A DNA stretch of 9,352 bases from Planctomycetaceae bacterium (GTDB lineage: Bacteria; Planctomycetota; Planctomycetia; Planctomycetales; Planctomycetaceae): the NCBI GenBank assembly GCA_015487825.1, contig WFOZ01000693.1:1-9352 (forward strand). The letters run 5' to 3'. A program made the translations under genes and the position numbers. Numbering within the stretch: position 1 is the stretch's first letter; each line of letters starts with the position of its first letter. A model generated the notes under the pieces. It made no database searches, was not told where the DNA came from, and saw nothing but the letters and a program-made list of their open reading frames with translations. Shown piece after piece: positions 1 through 6,494 of the stretch.

Positions 1-438
1 CTTCACAGCGTATTCCAACTGAGTCGGACGGAAGTAGCCAAAGTTGGTAATCATTGCCACATCGTTGGGGCCGAGACAATCAATCGCTTTTTTGTAAGCA
101 TCGAAGCCGATAAATTGCCGCTCTTTGGGAACGTCAATGCGATCACTGAAATTCCTGGACAGAATTTTGTGAGATCGCTGGAGACGGTCATCAACAATAT
201 CCGCCATCGCAACCAGTTTGACTGGCCCATGTTCGGAGTTCATTGCATTGGCAACAGCTCCACTCCCGCGATTACCACAGCCAATTAAAGCCAGGCGAAT
301 CGTATTGTCTTCCCCGGCATAAACCGGTGGAAGCGTAAACCCTGTCAGTACCCCCCCTGCGACAACCATACCACTTTTGTTAATAAACTCCCGACGGGAT
401 GGTTTACTTGAAGCGGTCTCTTTTTTTTCGTGGCTCAT
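1..438 (-). CDS. Gfo/Idh/MocA-family oxidoreductase with Tat signal, N-terminal part only
   Basis: This gene starts at 438 and runs off the left edge, so only its first 146 residues are visible. The start ATG has an AGGA-containing ribosome binding site a few bases upstream. Residues 14-19 read SRREFI, a twin-arginine (Tat) motif, followed by a hydrophobic stretch with GGVLTG and a likely cleavage site near VYA-GED. The mature part opens with a Rossmann fold motif, LALIGCGNRGSG (about residues 42-53), the NAD(P)-binding signature of this family. The catalytic EKP-type motif and the C-terminal domain lie outside the window. Planctomycetes carry many such Tat-exported dehydrogenase-like proteins, thought to act on sugars or sugar derivatives; the substrate cannot be told here. 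It lies 37 bases downstream of another oxidoreductase on the same strand and is probably its operon partner. The family is secure; the exact function is not. Confidence 0.9.
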   Translation of the reverse strand, partial: MSHEKKETASSKPSRREFINKSGMVVAGGVLTGFTLPPVYAGEDNTIRLALIGCGNRGSGAVANAMNSEHGPVKLVAMADIVDDRLQRSHKILSRNFSDRIDVPKERQFIGFDAYKKAIDCLGPNDVAMITNFGYFRPTQLEYAVK

Positions 439-475
439 TGATCCTGTCCTTATTCTGAGGTTGTGGCTTCAACTT

Positions 476-1489
476 TCATTTACCTGAAACTTCTTGAGTT
501 GCTTTCTCCATCACAGATTTAAGTGTGACCGGGCATCCTCCCTGACGCTTGCTTTCGTCGGCAGCTTCCATGAATGCGATAATCTCCAATGTCTCCGCTT
601 TACTGACGGGTGGCTTTCCGGTTTTGAAAAACTTGACGATCTCGACGATCAACGGCTCATAACCATCAAATGTGCCTCCGGGAACTATTCCTTTGGTGCC
701 AAACACTGTCGAACCGTATCCGCGTCGTCCCTGGCGAATGCCTCGAAATGTTCCGATCCGGCCATCTTTCCAGACGCCAACTGCCAGATCGTTTCCTTCT
801 GTATGAATGCGCGTGACCGACAAACAACCCGGTCCCATAATGGTGAAAAGCGGTTCAACACCATGGATCCCGTACCAGAAGAAATCGGGATGATGAGCCT
901 CTAAAGTGCATGGTGCATACTGATCGCAACCAACCAAATCACCAAGTTTGGGATCTTTTCGAATATCAATTGTTCGCTTGGCAAACCGTAAGGAAGAACT
1001 GGAAAATGTCGGAACATTATATTTTTCAGAGAGACGATATATTCTGATCGTCTCTGCCAGCGAGGCTGCGATTGGTTTATCAATAAACACCCGTTTGCCC
1101 GCCTCAAAAACCGGTCGGGATTCTTCGAGATGTTTTCGCCCATCGATACTTAATATCATCACGACATCAACTTTTTTCAGTAACTCATCAATAGAGTCGA
1201 CAATTTCAACACCCAGCTTGGCAATCGGGCCAACTTCTTTTTTTAAGAGTTCCACACTGTGAGAAATATCCGGACTACCGCCAGGATATGCGGCAACAAC
1301 GACCATATCTGCCAACTCACCGGGTGCTTGGGGATCGTTCAGAATTTTAGTCCACGAAAGAGCATGTGCATCGCAACCTATAATACCTGCCTTTAACGGA
1401 AGTGATGCCTTCTCGGCTGAAACCCCCACATTGGCAATAAGCAACAGGCAAGCTACAGAAAACACTCGTCTCAAAGTCCTCGCAAACAT
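476..1489 (-). CDS. Gfo/Idh/MocA-like oxidoreductase with Sec signal peptide
   Basis: This 337-residue protein begins with a Sec-type signal peptide: a basic start (MFARTLRR), a hydrophobic core (CLLLIANVGV) and probable cleavage after VSA (residue 25), so it is predicted to be exported. A Rossmann-like strand and turn follow at residues 35-42 (GIIGCDAH), where the usual GxGxxG is replaced. Residues 136-139 (IDKP) occupy the place of the catalytic EKP motif, with Asp for Glu. H209 in WYGIHGVEP is a plausible catalytic-region histidine. I recall planctomycete homologues with the same GIIG-D start and SSSSLRF segment, so the variant glycine motif is probably a subfamily trait. The length is normal for a single-domain member. 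Only a weak GGGAG-like ribosome binding site precedes the ATG. It is the first gene of a likely two-gene operon. The cofactor and substrate are unknown. Confidence 0.88.
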   Translation of the reverse strand: MFARTLRRVFSVACLLLIANVGVSAEKASLPLKAGIIGCDAHALSWTKILNDPQAPGELADMVVVAAYPGGSPDISHSVELLKKEVGPIAKLGVEIVDSIDELLKKVDVVMILSIDGRKHLEESRPVFEAGKRVFIDKPIAASLAETIRIYRLSEKYNVPTFSSSSLRFAKRTIDIRKDPKLGDLVGCDQYAPCTLEAHHPDFFWYGIHGVEPLFTIMGPGCLSVTRIHTEGNDLAVGVWKDGRIGTFRGIRQGRRGYGSTVFGTKGIVPGGTFDGYEPLIVEIVKFFKTGKPPVSKAETLEIIAFMEAADESKRQGGCPVTLKSVMEKATQEVSGK

Positions 1490-1556
1490 AAACTACGCTC
1501 CCGTTCCAATGAATTCCCAATATCTATCTTGTCAGCCGAGTTTCCTTTACACATAA

Positions 1557-1585
1557 ACGATAGATGATTGTTAATATAAAATCAA
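1557..1585 (-). promoter_or_regulatory. Candidate sigma70-type promoter for the oxidoreductase operon
   Basis: Read on the minus strand, TTGATT (1580-1585) is followed after 17 bases by TATCGT (1557-1562). Each hexamer matches the bacterial consensus at four of six positions, the spacing is ideal, and the region is AT-rich. Transcription would begin about 60 bases before the start codon at 1489. Promoters in this phylum are poorly defined, so this is a plausible candidate only. Confidence 0.35.
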
Positions 1586-1861
1586 TGGTATATCTCATTA
1601 ACTAAATCGACAATAACCAGTTAACACTCTCTCAATGAGATGATGCCCAAAGGTGACCGGATATTTCAACAGAATTATTTTGAACCACGAATGGCCCAAA
1701 CGAAATCATTCCATCACACCTTCGATTTTTCAGTTTGTTGTAGAATGGCGTGCTTGCACTCATCTTCGCGTGCCGAGTTGCGTTCAATGAAAAGTAGTAA
1801 CTGTTCAGCGGGAGGGTGGCTGGGGACAGATTGTTATTTGAAAAGTATGAATACCCAGTTT

Positions 1862-1938
1862 GTAGGGTCCGCTATTGCGGACCACCGCAGAAATAGGAGG
1901 ATCCACCTCCCATCGTGGTCCGCAATAGCGGCCCCTAC
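1862..1938. repeat. Inverted-repeat element (MITE/REP-like), 24-bp arms
   Basis: The left arm (1862-1885) and right arm (1915-1938) are reverse complements at 23 of 24 positions; the single mismatch is at 1868. The 29-base centre contains a second nested hairpin, GGAGG (1896-1900) pairing with CCTCC (1906-1910) around a five-base loop. The whole 77-base unit could fold into one long cruciform or RNA hairpin. Its size, terminal symmetry and lack of coding content fit a miniature non-autonomous mobile element or REP-type intergenic repeat. No clear target-site duplication is visible and there is no U-tract, so a simple transcription terminator is less likely. Confidence 0.75.
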
Positions 1939-1953
1939 GCCATCACTGAATAG

Positions 1954-2136
1954 TTACGAAAAATAGAGAGTAAATCTATTATCATTGCGCCACTGATTCA
2001 CCGGCATGGGAATGATGAACTGGAAACCGAGTTTGATGGGTACAAGCACGCCATCCTACAGTTTGAGATGAAGTTTTCAGAAGAAAAATTCGTGTTAATT
2101 GGTGTCTATGCGTGGCTCAAATCCCTGTTTGGTTGA
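1954..2136 (+). pseudogene. Possible gene remnant, open frame with no start codon
   Basis: This frame is open from a TAG at 1951-1953 to a TGA at 2134-2136, with no ATG or TTG near its beginning and one in-frame GTG only late. The translation contains HGNDELETEFDGYKHAI and ends AWLKSLFG, and its mixed charged and hydrophobic pattern reads like a real protein tail. There is no ribosome binding site and I recognise no family. It may be the 3' end of a decayed gene whose front was lost, or it may be chance. Confidence 0.25.
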
Positions 2137-2163
2137 GGCACTGCCGCGATGGGAGCTTTCCGG

Positions 2164-2313
2164 TTAACAGGTCGCGACAAAAAGTCGCATTGTGTGAGTT
2201 GCGTGACAATAACACATTACACTACTAATGACTGCATGTTCGTTTGGATGAACTTCTAAACTGGACAGCGTCGGGCTCAATTCGTCCTCGGACTCCTGCT
2301 TGGGAACGGACGG
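2164..2313 (-). pseudogene. Possible gene remnant on the opposite strand
   Basis: On the minus strand the frame is open from just after a TGA (2314-2316) to a TAA (2164-2166), 49 sense codons. The translation includes VPKQESEDELSPTLSSLEV and ends MRLFVATC. There is no ATG near its 5' end and no ribosome binding site. A small stem-loop at 2174-2188 overlaps its last codons. It converges with the remnant ending at 2136. I recognise no family; it could be debris from a repeated sequence or a chance frame. Confidence 0.2.
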
Positions 2314-2441
2314 TCAGAAAGATCCTCCTTCAACAGAATTTTTTGATTTAGTAGAGGTTCCCTATAGTTCATTTAGAGTCGATGGTTTACTCTGTATTGT
2401 ACTTCTAATAGTTGAGATGAGAACAGAGGAGGGAATCCGTT

Positions 2442-3413
2442 ATGAAACGAATTGCTGTCTTAACCAGTGGTGGCGACGCTCCCGGGATGAATGCTGCTAT
2501 TCGGGCTGTTGTTCGTACCGGTATCGAGCAGGGCTATGAAGTTTATGGAGTTCGTCATGGCTATACAGGGTTAATGGCTGCTGACTGGAATCTGCTCAAT
2601 CGGCGAGACGTGGGTGGCATCATGCAAAAGGGAGGGACGATTCTGGGAAGTGCGCGGTCATTGAAATTCGAAACAGAAGCCGGCCGCCGGCTTGCCGTAC
2701 AGAAAATGGAAGAAGCGGGAATCGAAGCTCTGATTGTAATTGGCGGAAACGGAAGCCAGAGCGGTTCATACATGCTTTCGCAAATGGGGTTTCCCGTTGT
2801 TGGAATTGCTTCAACGATTGACAACGACCTATACGGATCTGACTTAACATTGGGCGTCGATACTGCATTGAATGTGGCATTGGAATCAATCGATCGACTT
2901 CGTAATACAGCCGCTTCTCATAATCGGGCATTTCTTGTTGAAGTAATGGGGCGAAATTGCGGTTATCTGGCGTTAATGACCGCAATTGCAGGAGGAGCAG
3001 AGGCTTTTGTTATTCCTGAAGTAGAAATAGATCCCGAAAAAATTGCAGCTGAGCTTTCAGATGCTTATCTTCGGGGAAAAACACACGCCATTGTCGTTGT
3101 TGCCGAGGGAAGTCATAACAATGCCTCTAAACTGCTGACTCACTTTCAGCAACACCATAAACGTATTGGTTTTAAGTTACGGGCAACCATTTTGGGATAT
3201 GTACAGCGAGGTGGAACTCCTGGAGTATTTGATCGGATTTTAGGAACTGAGCTGGGAGCCAGTGCGATACAGTTTGTGGCCAATAAACAATTTGGATGCT
3301 TAACGGGTCGCGTTCGGGGGGAGGTTGTCGCAACGCCATTGGATGTAGTGGTTTCCACTCCCAAAAAACTCCCGCCAAATCTATTGAAAATCGCTCGTAT
3401 TCTTGCTCAGTAA
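2442..3413 (+). CDS. pfkA: 6-phosphofructokinase (PfkA family)
   Basis: This 323-residue cytosolic enzyme should phosphorylate fructose 6-phosphate to fructose 1,6-bisphosphate, the committed step of glycolysis. It aligns with bacterial PfkA without gaps to about residue 222. Visible motifs are LTSGGDAPGMNAAIR (7-21), GGTILGSAR (64-72), STIDND (124-129, catalytic D127), R162, MGR (169-171) and E222. The effector-site positions R21, R25, R54, R154, E187 and K213 are retained, suggesting allosteric control. G104 favours ATP over pyrophosphate, since pyrophosphate enzymes usually have Asp there and Lys at 124; here 124 is Ser. Two positions are unusual: N103 replaces the Mg-linked Asp of GGDGS, and Y253 replaces the histidine equivalent to H249. 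A strong ribosome binding site, GAGGAGGG (2426-2433), fixes the start. The phosphofructokinase call is firm; the phosphoryl donor is inferred. Confidence 0.95.
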   Translation: MKRIAVLTSGGDAPGMNAAIRAVVRTGIEQGYEVYGVRHGYTGLMAADWNLLNRRDVGGIMQKGGTILGSARSLKFETEAGRRLAVQKMEEAGIEALIVIGGNGSQSGSYMLSQMGFPVVGIASTIDNDLYGSDLTLGVDTALNVALESIDRLRNTAASHNRAFLVEVMGRNCGYLALMTAIAGGAEAFVIPEVEIDPEKIAAELSDAYLRGKTHAIVVVAEGSHNNASKLLTHFQQHHKRIGFKLRATILGYVQRGGTPGVFDRILGTELGASAIQFVANKQFGCLTGRVRGEVVATPLDVVVSTPKKLPPNLLKIARILAQ

Positions 3414-3683
3414 CTTATCCCGAAACTCAGATGTCTGTTTTTTTTGTACTACTCACGGTTAGTTTTTTTGCATGTTGAGCAAATCTCCAGAATATTCAAG
3501 TTTTCGAAGGCTTTCAGAATTAACCAGCGGTACCAGGTTTACCGATTAAAAAGTTCTCTGAAAGAAACGGATTGGCTGTCGACTGGTGGAATGGAGAGAA
3601 TCGCAATTGAAGGAAAAATCGGATGGCATAGAATACATTGAGAGCGAGGTGAAGCAGCGACTAAACGAGGAGCCTATAGAACA

Positions 3684-3688
3684 GGGAG
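3684..3688 (+). promoter_or_regulatory. Ribosome binding site deciding the start at 3697
   Basis: GGGAG lies eight bases before the ATG at 3697. The earlier in-frame ATG at 3586 has no purine-rich site at a suitable distance, so the later start is preferred. Confidence 0.5.
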
Positions 3689-3696
3689 ATGTGGAA

Positions 3697-4389
3697 ATGA
3701 GTGAGACTCAACCCTTTATCGAACGTTTGCGAAATGAAGTAAGTGCCTCTGAGCAGCGGCTCCGCAAGATTCGGGAGGAGAAGCTGCATGACTTTGAAGC
3801 TCTAAAAGCCAGGCATGAAAAAAGCGACGAAGAGTCTGAACGCATCGTCGAGCAGATTGTCCTGCCCAGAATGCAGGAGTTAGTGTCTGTTTTTGGGGAG
3901 GCAGAATTTCTGGAAAACGACAGTCGCGACCAGACAACGATTGTATTGAGTTTGCCGCACAGTATCCGATTTCCGGCCAGGACAACTCTAAAAATGAGTG
4001 TTGCTCATGATCAGGAGGTCAGACATCTGCTGGTAAACTACGATCTGGAGATTCTTCCGATCTTTATGAAATACAACAAACACGCTCAACTGGAAGTCCC
4101 GCTGGATTCCATTGATGACCAGAAGATTGAAATTTGGGTAGAAGAGCGTTTACTGGAATTCACTAAAACATATCTGGAACTGGAATTTGCAGATCAGTAC
4201 CAGAAAAGCAATTTGGTTACAGAGCCGGTGTCTGGATTGAGGGTCTCAAAACTGATCTGTGAGGCGGACTGTGAATATAAGGGGCATCGTTACTACTTTC
4301 TGACGAAGGAAAACAAAGAACTGTTTCTCCAGAATCCGTCTCAGTATGTTTCTACTGAAACAGTCTGCAATCTCGTTGACCACAAATGA
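3697..4389 (+). CDS. Coiled-coil protein with degenerate YHS-like C-terminal domain
   Basis: From the preferred ATG this is 230 residues; the earlier in-frame ATG at 3586 would add 37 charged residues but lacks a ribosome binding site. Residues about 5-60 are rich in Glu, Lys and Arg with heptad-like spacing, suggesting a coiled coil. Residues about 80-165 look like a mixed alpha/beta region with no family I recognise. Residues 175-217 resemble a YHS domain: TEPVSGLRVSKL, then YKGHRYYFLTKENKELF and NPSQYV. In typical YHS domains the first motif is DPVCGM and a second cysteine pair follows the YYFCS segment; here these are Ser179 and Thr-Lys-Glu-Asn, so the usual metal-binding cysteines are absent. 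Cys188 and Cys192 remain nearby. No signal peptide or membrane segment is seen. It sits between phosphofructokinase and a kinase-like gene. The function is unknown. Confidence 0.72.
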   Translation: MSETQPFIERLRNEVSASEQRLRKIREEKLHDFEALKARHEKSDEESERIVEQIVLPRMQELVSVFGEAEFLENDSRDQTTIVLSLPHSIRFPARTTLKMSVAHDQEVRHLLVNYDLEILPIFMKYNKHAQLEVPLDSIDDQKIEIWVEERLLEFTKTYLELEFADQYQKSNLVTEPVSGLRVSKLICEADCEYKGHRYYFLTKENKELFLQNPSQYVSTETVCNLVDHK

Positions 4390-4478
4390 AAGGAGAGACT
4401 TCTGGTAAAGTTTGATATATTCAACAGGGTACAAGCGAGATGCTGGTATCGATAGACAGCTGAGAATTACAGCGGCCT

Positions 4479-4493
4479 GGTCGCAAAACGACC
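4479..4493 (+). other. Small stem-loop ahead of the kinase-like gene
   Basis: GGTCG-CAAAA-CGACC forms a perfect five-pair stem with a five-base loop, ending about a dozen bases before the AAGGA ribosome binding site of the gene at 4516. It has no following T-tract, so it is not a terminator. It could affect translation or RNA stability, or be incidental. Confidence 0.3.
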
Positions 4494-4515
4494 TTCACAA
4501 TAAAAGGAAAACATC

Positions 4516-5217
4516 ATGACACTCCAAAACATCCAATCTGAACAGCAGGCAGAAAAGTATCTTTCTGAATGGATCAGCAATCGACAGTTCAATGAATTTA
4601 CAGATCGACTTCATCTTCATCATCAATTGGGACCGTATATAACGATCTCTCGTGAAGCTGGTGTTGGAGGAAGCCATATTGCTCAATTGGTGGGAGAGAA
4701 ATTAGGCTGGGAAGTCATAGACAAACAGATTGTCGACTTCATGGCTGAAAAGTATGACGTTGCCAAAATGATCGTCGAAGATCTTGATGAAAGGAACTCT
4801 GCACTTGTCGGTGAATTTTTCTCTTCTTTAATTCTCGATCGGGATTTTTCTCAACCGGCTTATCTGCATCAACTGAATCGACTTGTACTGCTTGCCGCTA
4901 ACCATGGGAAGGTTGTAATCGTTGGACGCGGCGCCTGCTTCATTCTTCCACGTGAAAAAGGGCTTTCTGTACGACTGGTTGCCTCCGAAAAACAAAGGAT
5001 AGAGAATTTTGCTCAACGCAAAGATATTTCTCTGCAGGAAGCAAAAAAACAGGTTTCTCAAATCGACAATCAACGCAAGGAGTTTATAAAGAAAAACTAC
5101 GCAGTCGACCCCGCAGATCCTCATCAGTACGATCTGACAATAAATGTTACCGACCGCACCGATAATCAGATCGCTTCTTTAATCGCAAACGGACTTGCGT
5201 TCAAAGAAGACGCATAG
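4516..5217 (+). CDS. Cytidylate-kinase-like family protein
   Basis: This 233-residue cytosolic protein resembles the cytidylate-kinase-like P-loop family (Cytidylate_kin2 type). The nucleotide-binding segment is ITISREAGVGGSHIAQLVG (42-60), followed by EKLGWEVIDKQIV (61-73). The GxGGS form, without the usual GK[S/T], is characteristic of this family. A second conserved strand, VVIVGRGACFIL (133-144), and the lid-like stretch with SEKQRIENFAQR (157-168) also fit. Residues 1-38 form an extra N-terminal helix-rich segment ahead of the fold. The protein may phosphorylate a nucleotide or another small molecule; the substrate is not established for this family. An AAGGA ribosome binding site sits about eight bases before the ATG. 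It lies 126 bases after the YHS-like gene and 79 bases before the FAD oxidoreductase, all on one strand. Confidence 0.85.
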   Translation: MTLQNIQSEQQAEKYLSEWISNRQFNEFTDRLHLHHQLGPYITISREAGVGGSHIAQLVGEKLGWEVIDKQIVDFMAEKYDVAKMIVEDLDERNSALVGEFFSSLILDRDFSQPAYLHQLNRLVLLAANHGKVVIVGRGACFILPREKGLSVRLVASEKQRIENFAQRKDISLQEAKKQVSQIDNQRKEFIKKNYAVDPADPHQYDLTINVTDRTDNQIASLIANGLAFKEDA

Positions 5218-5296
5218 CAGCCCGGTTCGTCTGAATTGAATTGTTGTTTTCAGCCACTTGTATGTCCAAAGTACTCATTAATGAAAAATAGACGGA

Positions 5297-6358
5297 ATGT
5301 CTGAAGCTATCAGCGATGTTGCAGTTGTTGGAGCAGGCCTGGCCGGTTTAACCTGTGCCAGGGAACTTTTGTCACAGGGGTATCGAGTTCATGTTTTTGA
5401 AAGATGTGAAACTGTATCCGGAAGAATGGCGACGCTCCAAATTAATTCAACTGAAGAAAGAGAGTTACTTCATTTTGACCATGGGGCCCAGTATTTCACT
5501 GCCCGCTCTCCCGAGTTTTCACAGCAGGTTTACGACTGGGAAGATCGGCAAGTTGTCCAGGAATGGCCAGGTCCTTTCGTCACATTATCCGAGGGTGTGT
5601 GTGGGCCCGCCATCGGCGACGATGTGCGCTATGTCGGTATCCCGGGAATGGATGCGCTCTGCGTTGATCTGGCTCGTCAATGCATTGAAACAGACAACCG
5701 GAATTCGACCTTGACGGTCTCTGCCGATGTCTTGCCGTTAGAGCCAAAAGAAAAAGGCTGGCAGATTCGATACAAAAACCCCATCACAGGAACAGTTACC
5801 AAACAGGAGACAGTTTTTGATACGGTGGTTCTCGCTATCCCATCACCTCAAGTTCGAGCAATTCTGCCGGTGGATTCACCGTTGATTGAGCATACGCTTC
5901 AATTCCAAATGGGACCATGTTTAGCTGTGCTGCTGGCTTTTGACAAATCTCTTTCCTTACCTTATGGAGGCGCCTTTGTACAGAACTCGCCCATACGCTG
6001 GCTTTCTAACAATAGTTCGATGCCCAACCGAAAGGCACTACCACAGCAGTGGGTTCTGCATCCTTCTTCGGAATGGTCTGCGGAACATTGGGACGATTCT
6101 GATGAAAGCGTCCTGACTCAAATCTGTGCCGCATTTGAAAAAGCGACTGCTGTAAAAATTCCCGAACCACGATTTCTCTCTCTCTATCGATGGGACGATG
6201 CCTTGCCACTCGAACTGGCTTCTCAGGGATATTTCACTGATCCGGATCAACGACTAATTGTCGCGGGGGACTGGTGCACAGATGCCCGAGTTGAAGGAGC
6301 CTATCTGAGCGGCCTTAAGGCTGCTCGACATCTTGCAGATCTACCTGCCAGTCAATGA
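5297..6358 (+). CDS. Renalase-like FAD-dependent oxidoreductase
   Basis: This 353-residue protein belongs to the FAD/NAD(P)-dependent amine-oxidase-like group, closest in pattern to bacterial renalase-like proteins. The dinucleotide-binding motif is VVGAGLAGL (10-18), with Glu35 ending the second strand (VHVFER) for ribose binding. SGRM (41-44) and FDHGAQYFTAR (60-70) match the flavin-contact regions of the family. The C-terminal FAD motif is AGDWCTDARVEGAYLSG (323-339). Renalases are reported to oxidise misformed dihydro forms of NAD(P)H; whether this protein does so is inference. No signal peptide is present, so it is cytoplasmic. The ribosome binding site is weak (GACGGA abuts the ATG), but the start gives a complete N-terminal motif and no better ATG lies upstream in frame. 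It ends 83 bases before a terminator shared with the convergent flagellin gene. Confidence 0.88.
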   Translation: MSEAISDVAVVGAGLAGLTCARELLSQGYRVHVFERCETVSGRMATLQINSTEERELLHFDHGAQYFTARSPEFSQQVYDWEDRQVVQEWPGPFVTLSEGVCGPAIGDDVRYVGIPGMDALCVDLARQCIETDNRNSTLTVSADVLPLEPKEKGWQIRYKNPITGTVTKQETVFDTVVLAIPSPQVRAILPVDSPLIEHTLQFQMGPCLAVLLAFDKSLSLPYGGAFVQNSPIRWLSNNSSMPNRKALPQQWVLHPSSEWSAEHWDDSDESVLTQICAAFEKATAVKIPEPRFLSLYRWDDALPLELASQGYFTDPDQRLIVAGDWCTDARVEGAYLSGLKAARHLADLPASQ

Positions 6359-6441
6359 TGGATGCTGCCCTCTCCCGGAAAAGATGCGTTCACCTGCCGG
6401 TAATTTAATCCACCATCGTTTTTACCAGCCGACAAACAAAA

Positions 6442-6480
6442 AACTCCCCTGCCTTGAAAAGACAGGAGAGTTATTTTTTG
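6442..6480. terminator. Bidirectional Rho-independent terminator
   Basis: Arms 6442-6455 and 6459-6472 surround a three-base loop. Read on the minus strand, all 14 positions pair, two as G-U wobbles, and the stem runs into a T-rich tract (TTTTTTG), making a strong terminator for the flagellin. Read on the plus strand, the wobbles become two C-A mismatches, but an ATTTTTTG tract at 6473-6480 follows, so it can probably also end the FAD oxidoreductase transcript. Confidence 0.85.
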
Positions 6481-6494
6481 CCTACAGGTTCAGA

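Larger units (their letters stand above)
1490..2441. other. Long intergenic region between divergent operons
   Basis: These 952 bases hold no gene I can support. The left end contains the candidate promoter for the minus-strand operon. The middle carries an inverted repeat element (1862-1938) and two short open frames without starts (1954-2136 plus, 2164-2313 minus). A small perfect stem-loop, GCGAC-AAAAA-GTCGC, lies at 2174-2188. The segment near 1682-1704 (GAACCACGAATGG then AAACGAA) resembles short repetitive intergenic text I associate with planctomycete genomes, but I cannot verify this. The right end provides the phosphofructokinase leader; a weak GTTTAC (2385) and TAATAG (2407) pair, 16 bases apart, is the best promoter-like sequence there and is not convincing. 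An open frame at 1640-1966 runs through the inverted repeat and has no family resemblance, so it is not called. Confidence 0.6.

Noticed and set aside
494..904. 136-codon plus-strand frame opposite the Sec-exported oxidoreductase
   Set aside because: It lies wholly antisense to a well-supported gene and shows no protein-family motif.
1432..1489. Possible lipoprotein signal in the Sec-exported oxidoreductase (Cys14)
   Set aside because: The residues before Cys14 (SVA) do not fit a lipobox, and the hydrophobic core continues after the cysteine, so a standard signal peptide cut after VSA fits better.
1640..1966. 108-codon plus-strand frame in the intergenic region
   Set aside because: It reads through the inverted repeat, has no ribosome binding site, is rich in Cys, Ser and His in an unstructured way, and matches no family I know.
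2300..2539. 79-codon frame overlapping the start of the phosphofructokinase gene
   Set aside because: It overlaps the strongly supported pfkA start in another frame and has no domain signal.
3431..3470. T-runs after pfkA as a terminator
   Set aside because: Two T-runs (3438-3445 and 3463-3469) are present, but the only preceding hairpin is CAGA-TG-TCTG, with a two-base loop, too small to be a credible terminator.
4642..4680. Missing GK[S/T] in the kinase-like P-loop as a sign of inactivation
   Set aside because: The GxGGS form is usual for the cytidylate-kinase-like family, so it is not evidence of a dead enzyme.
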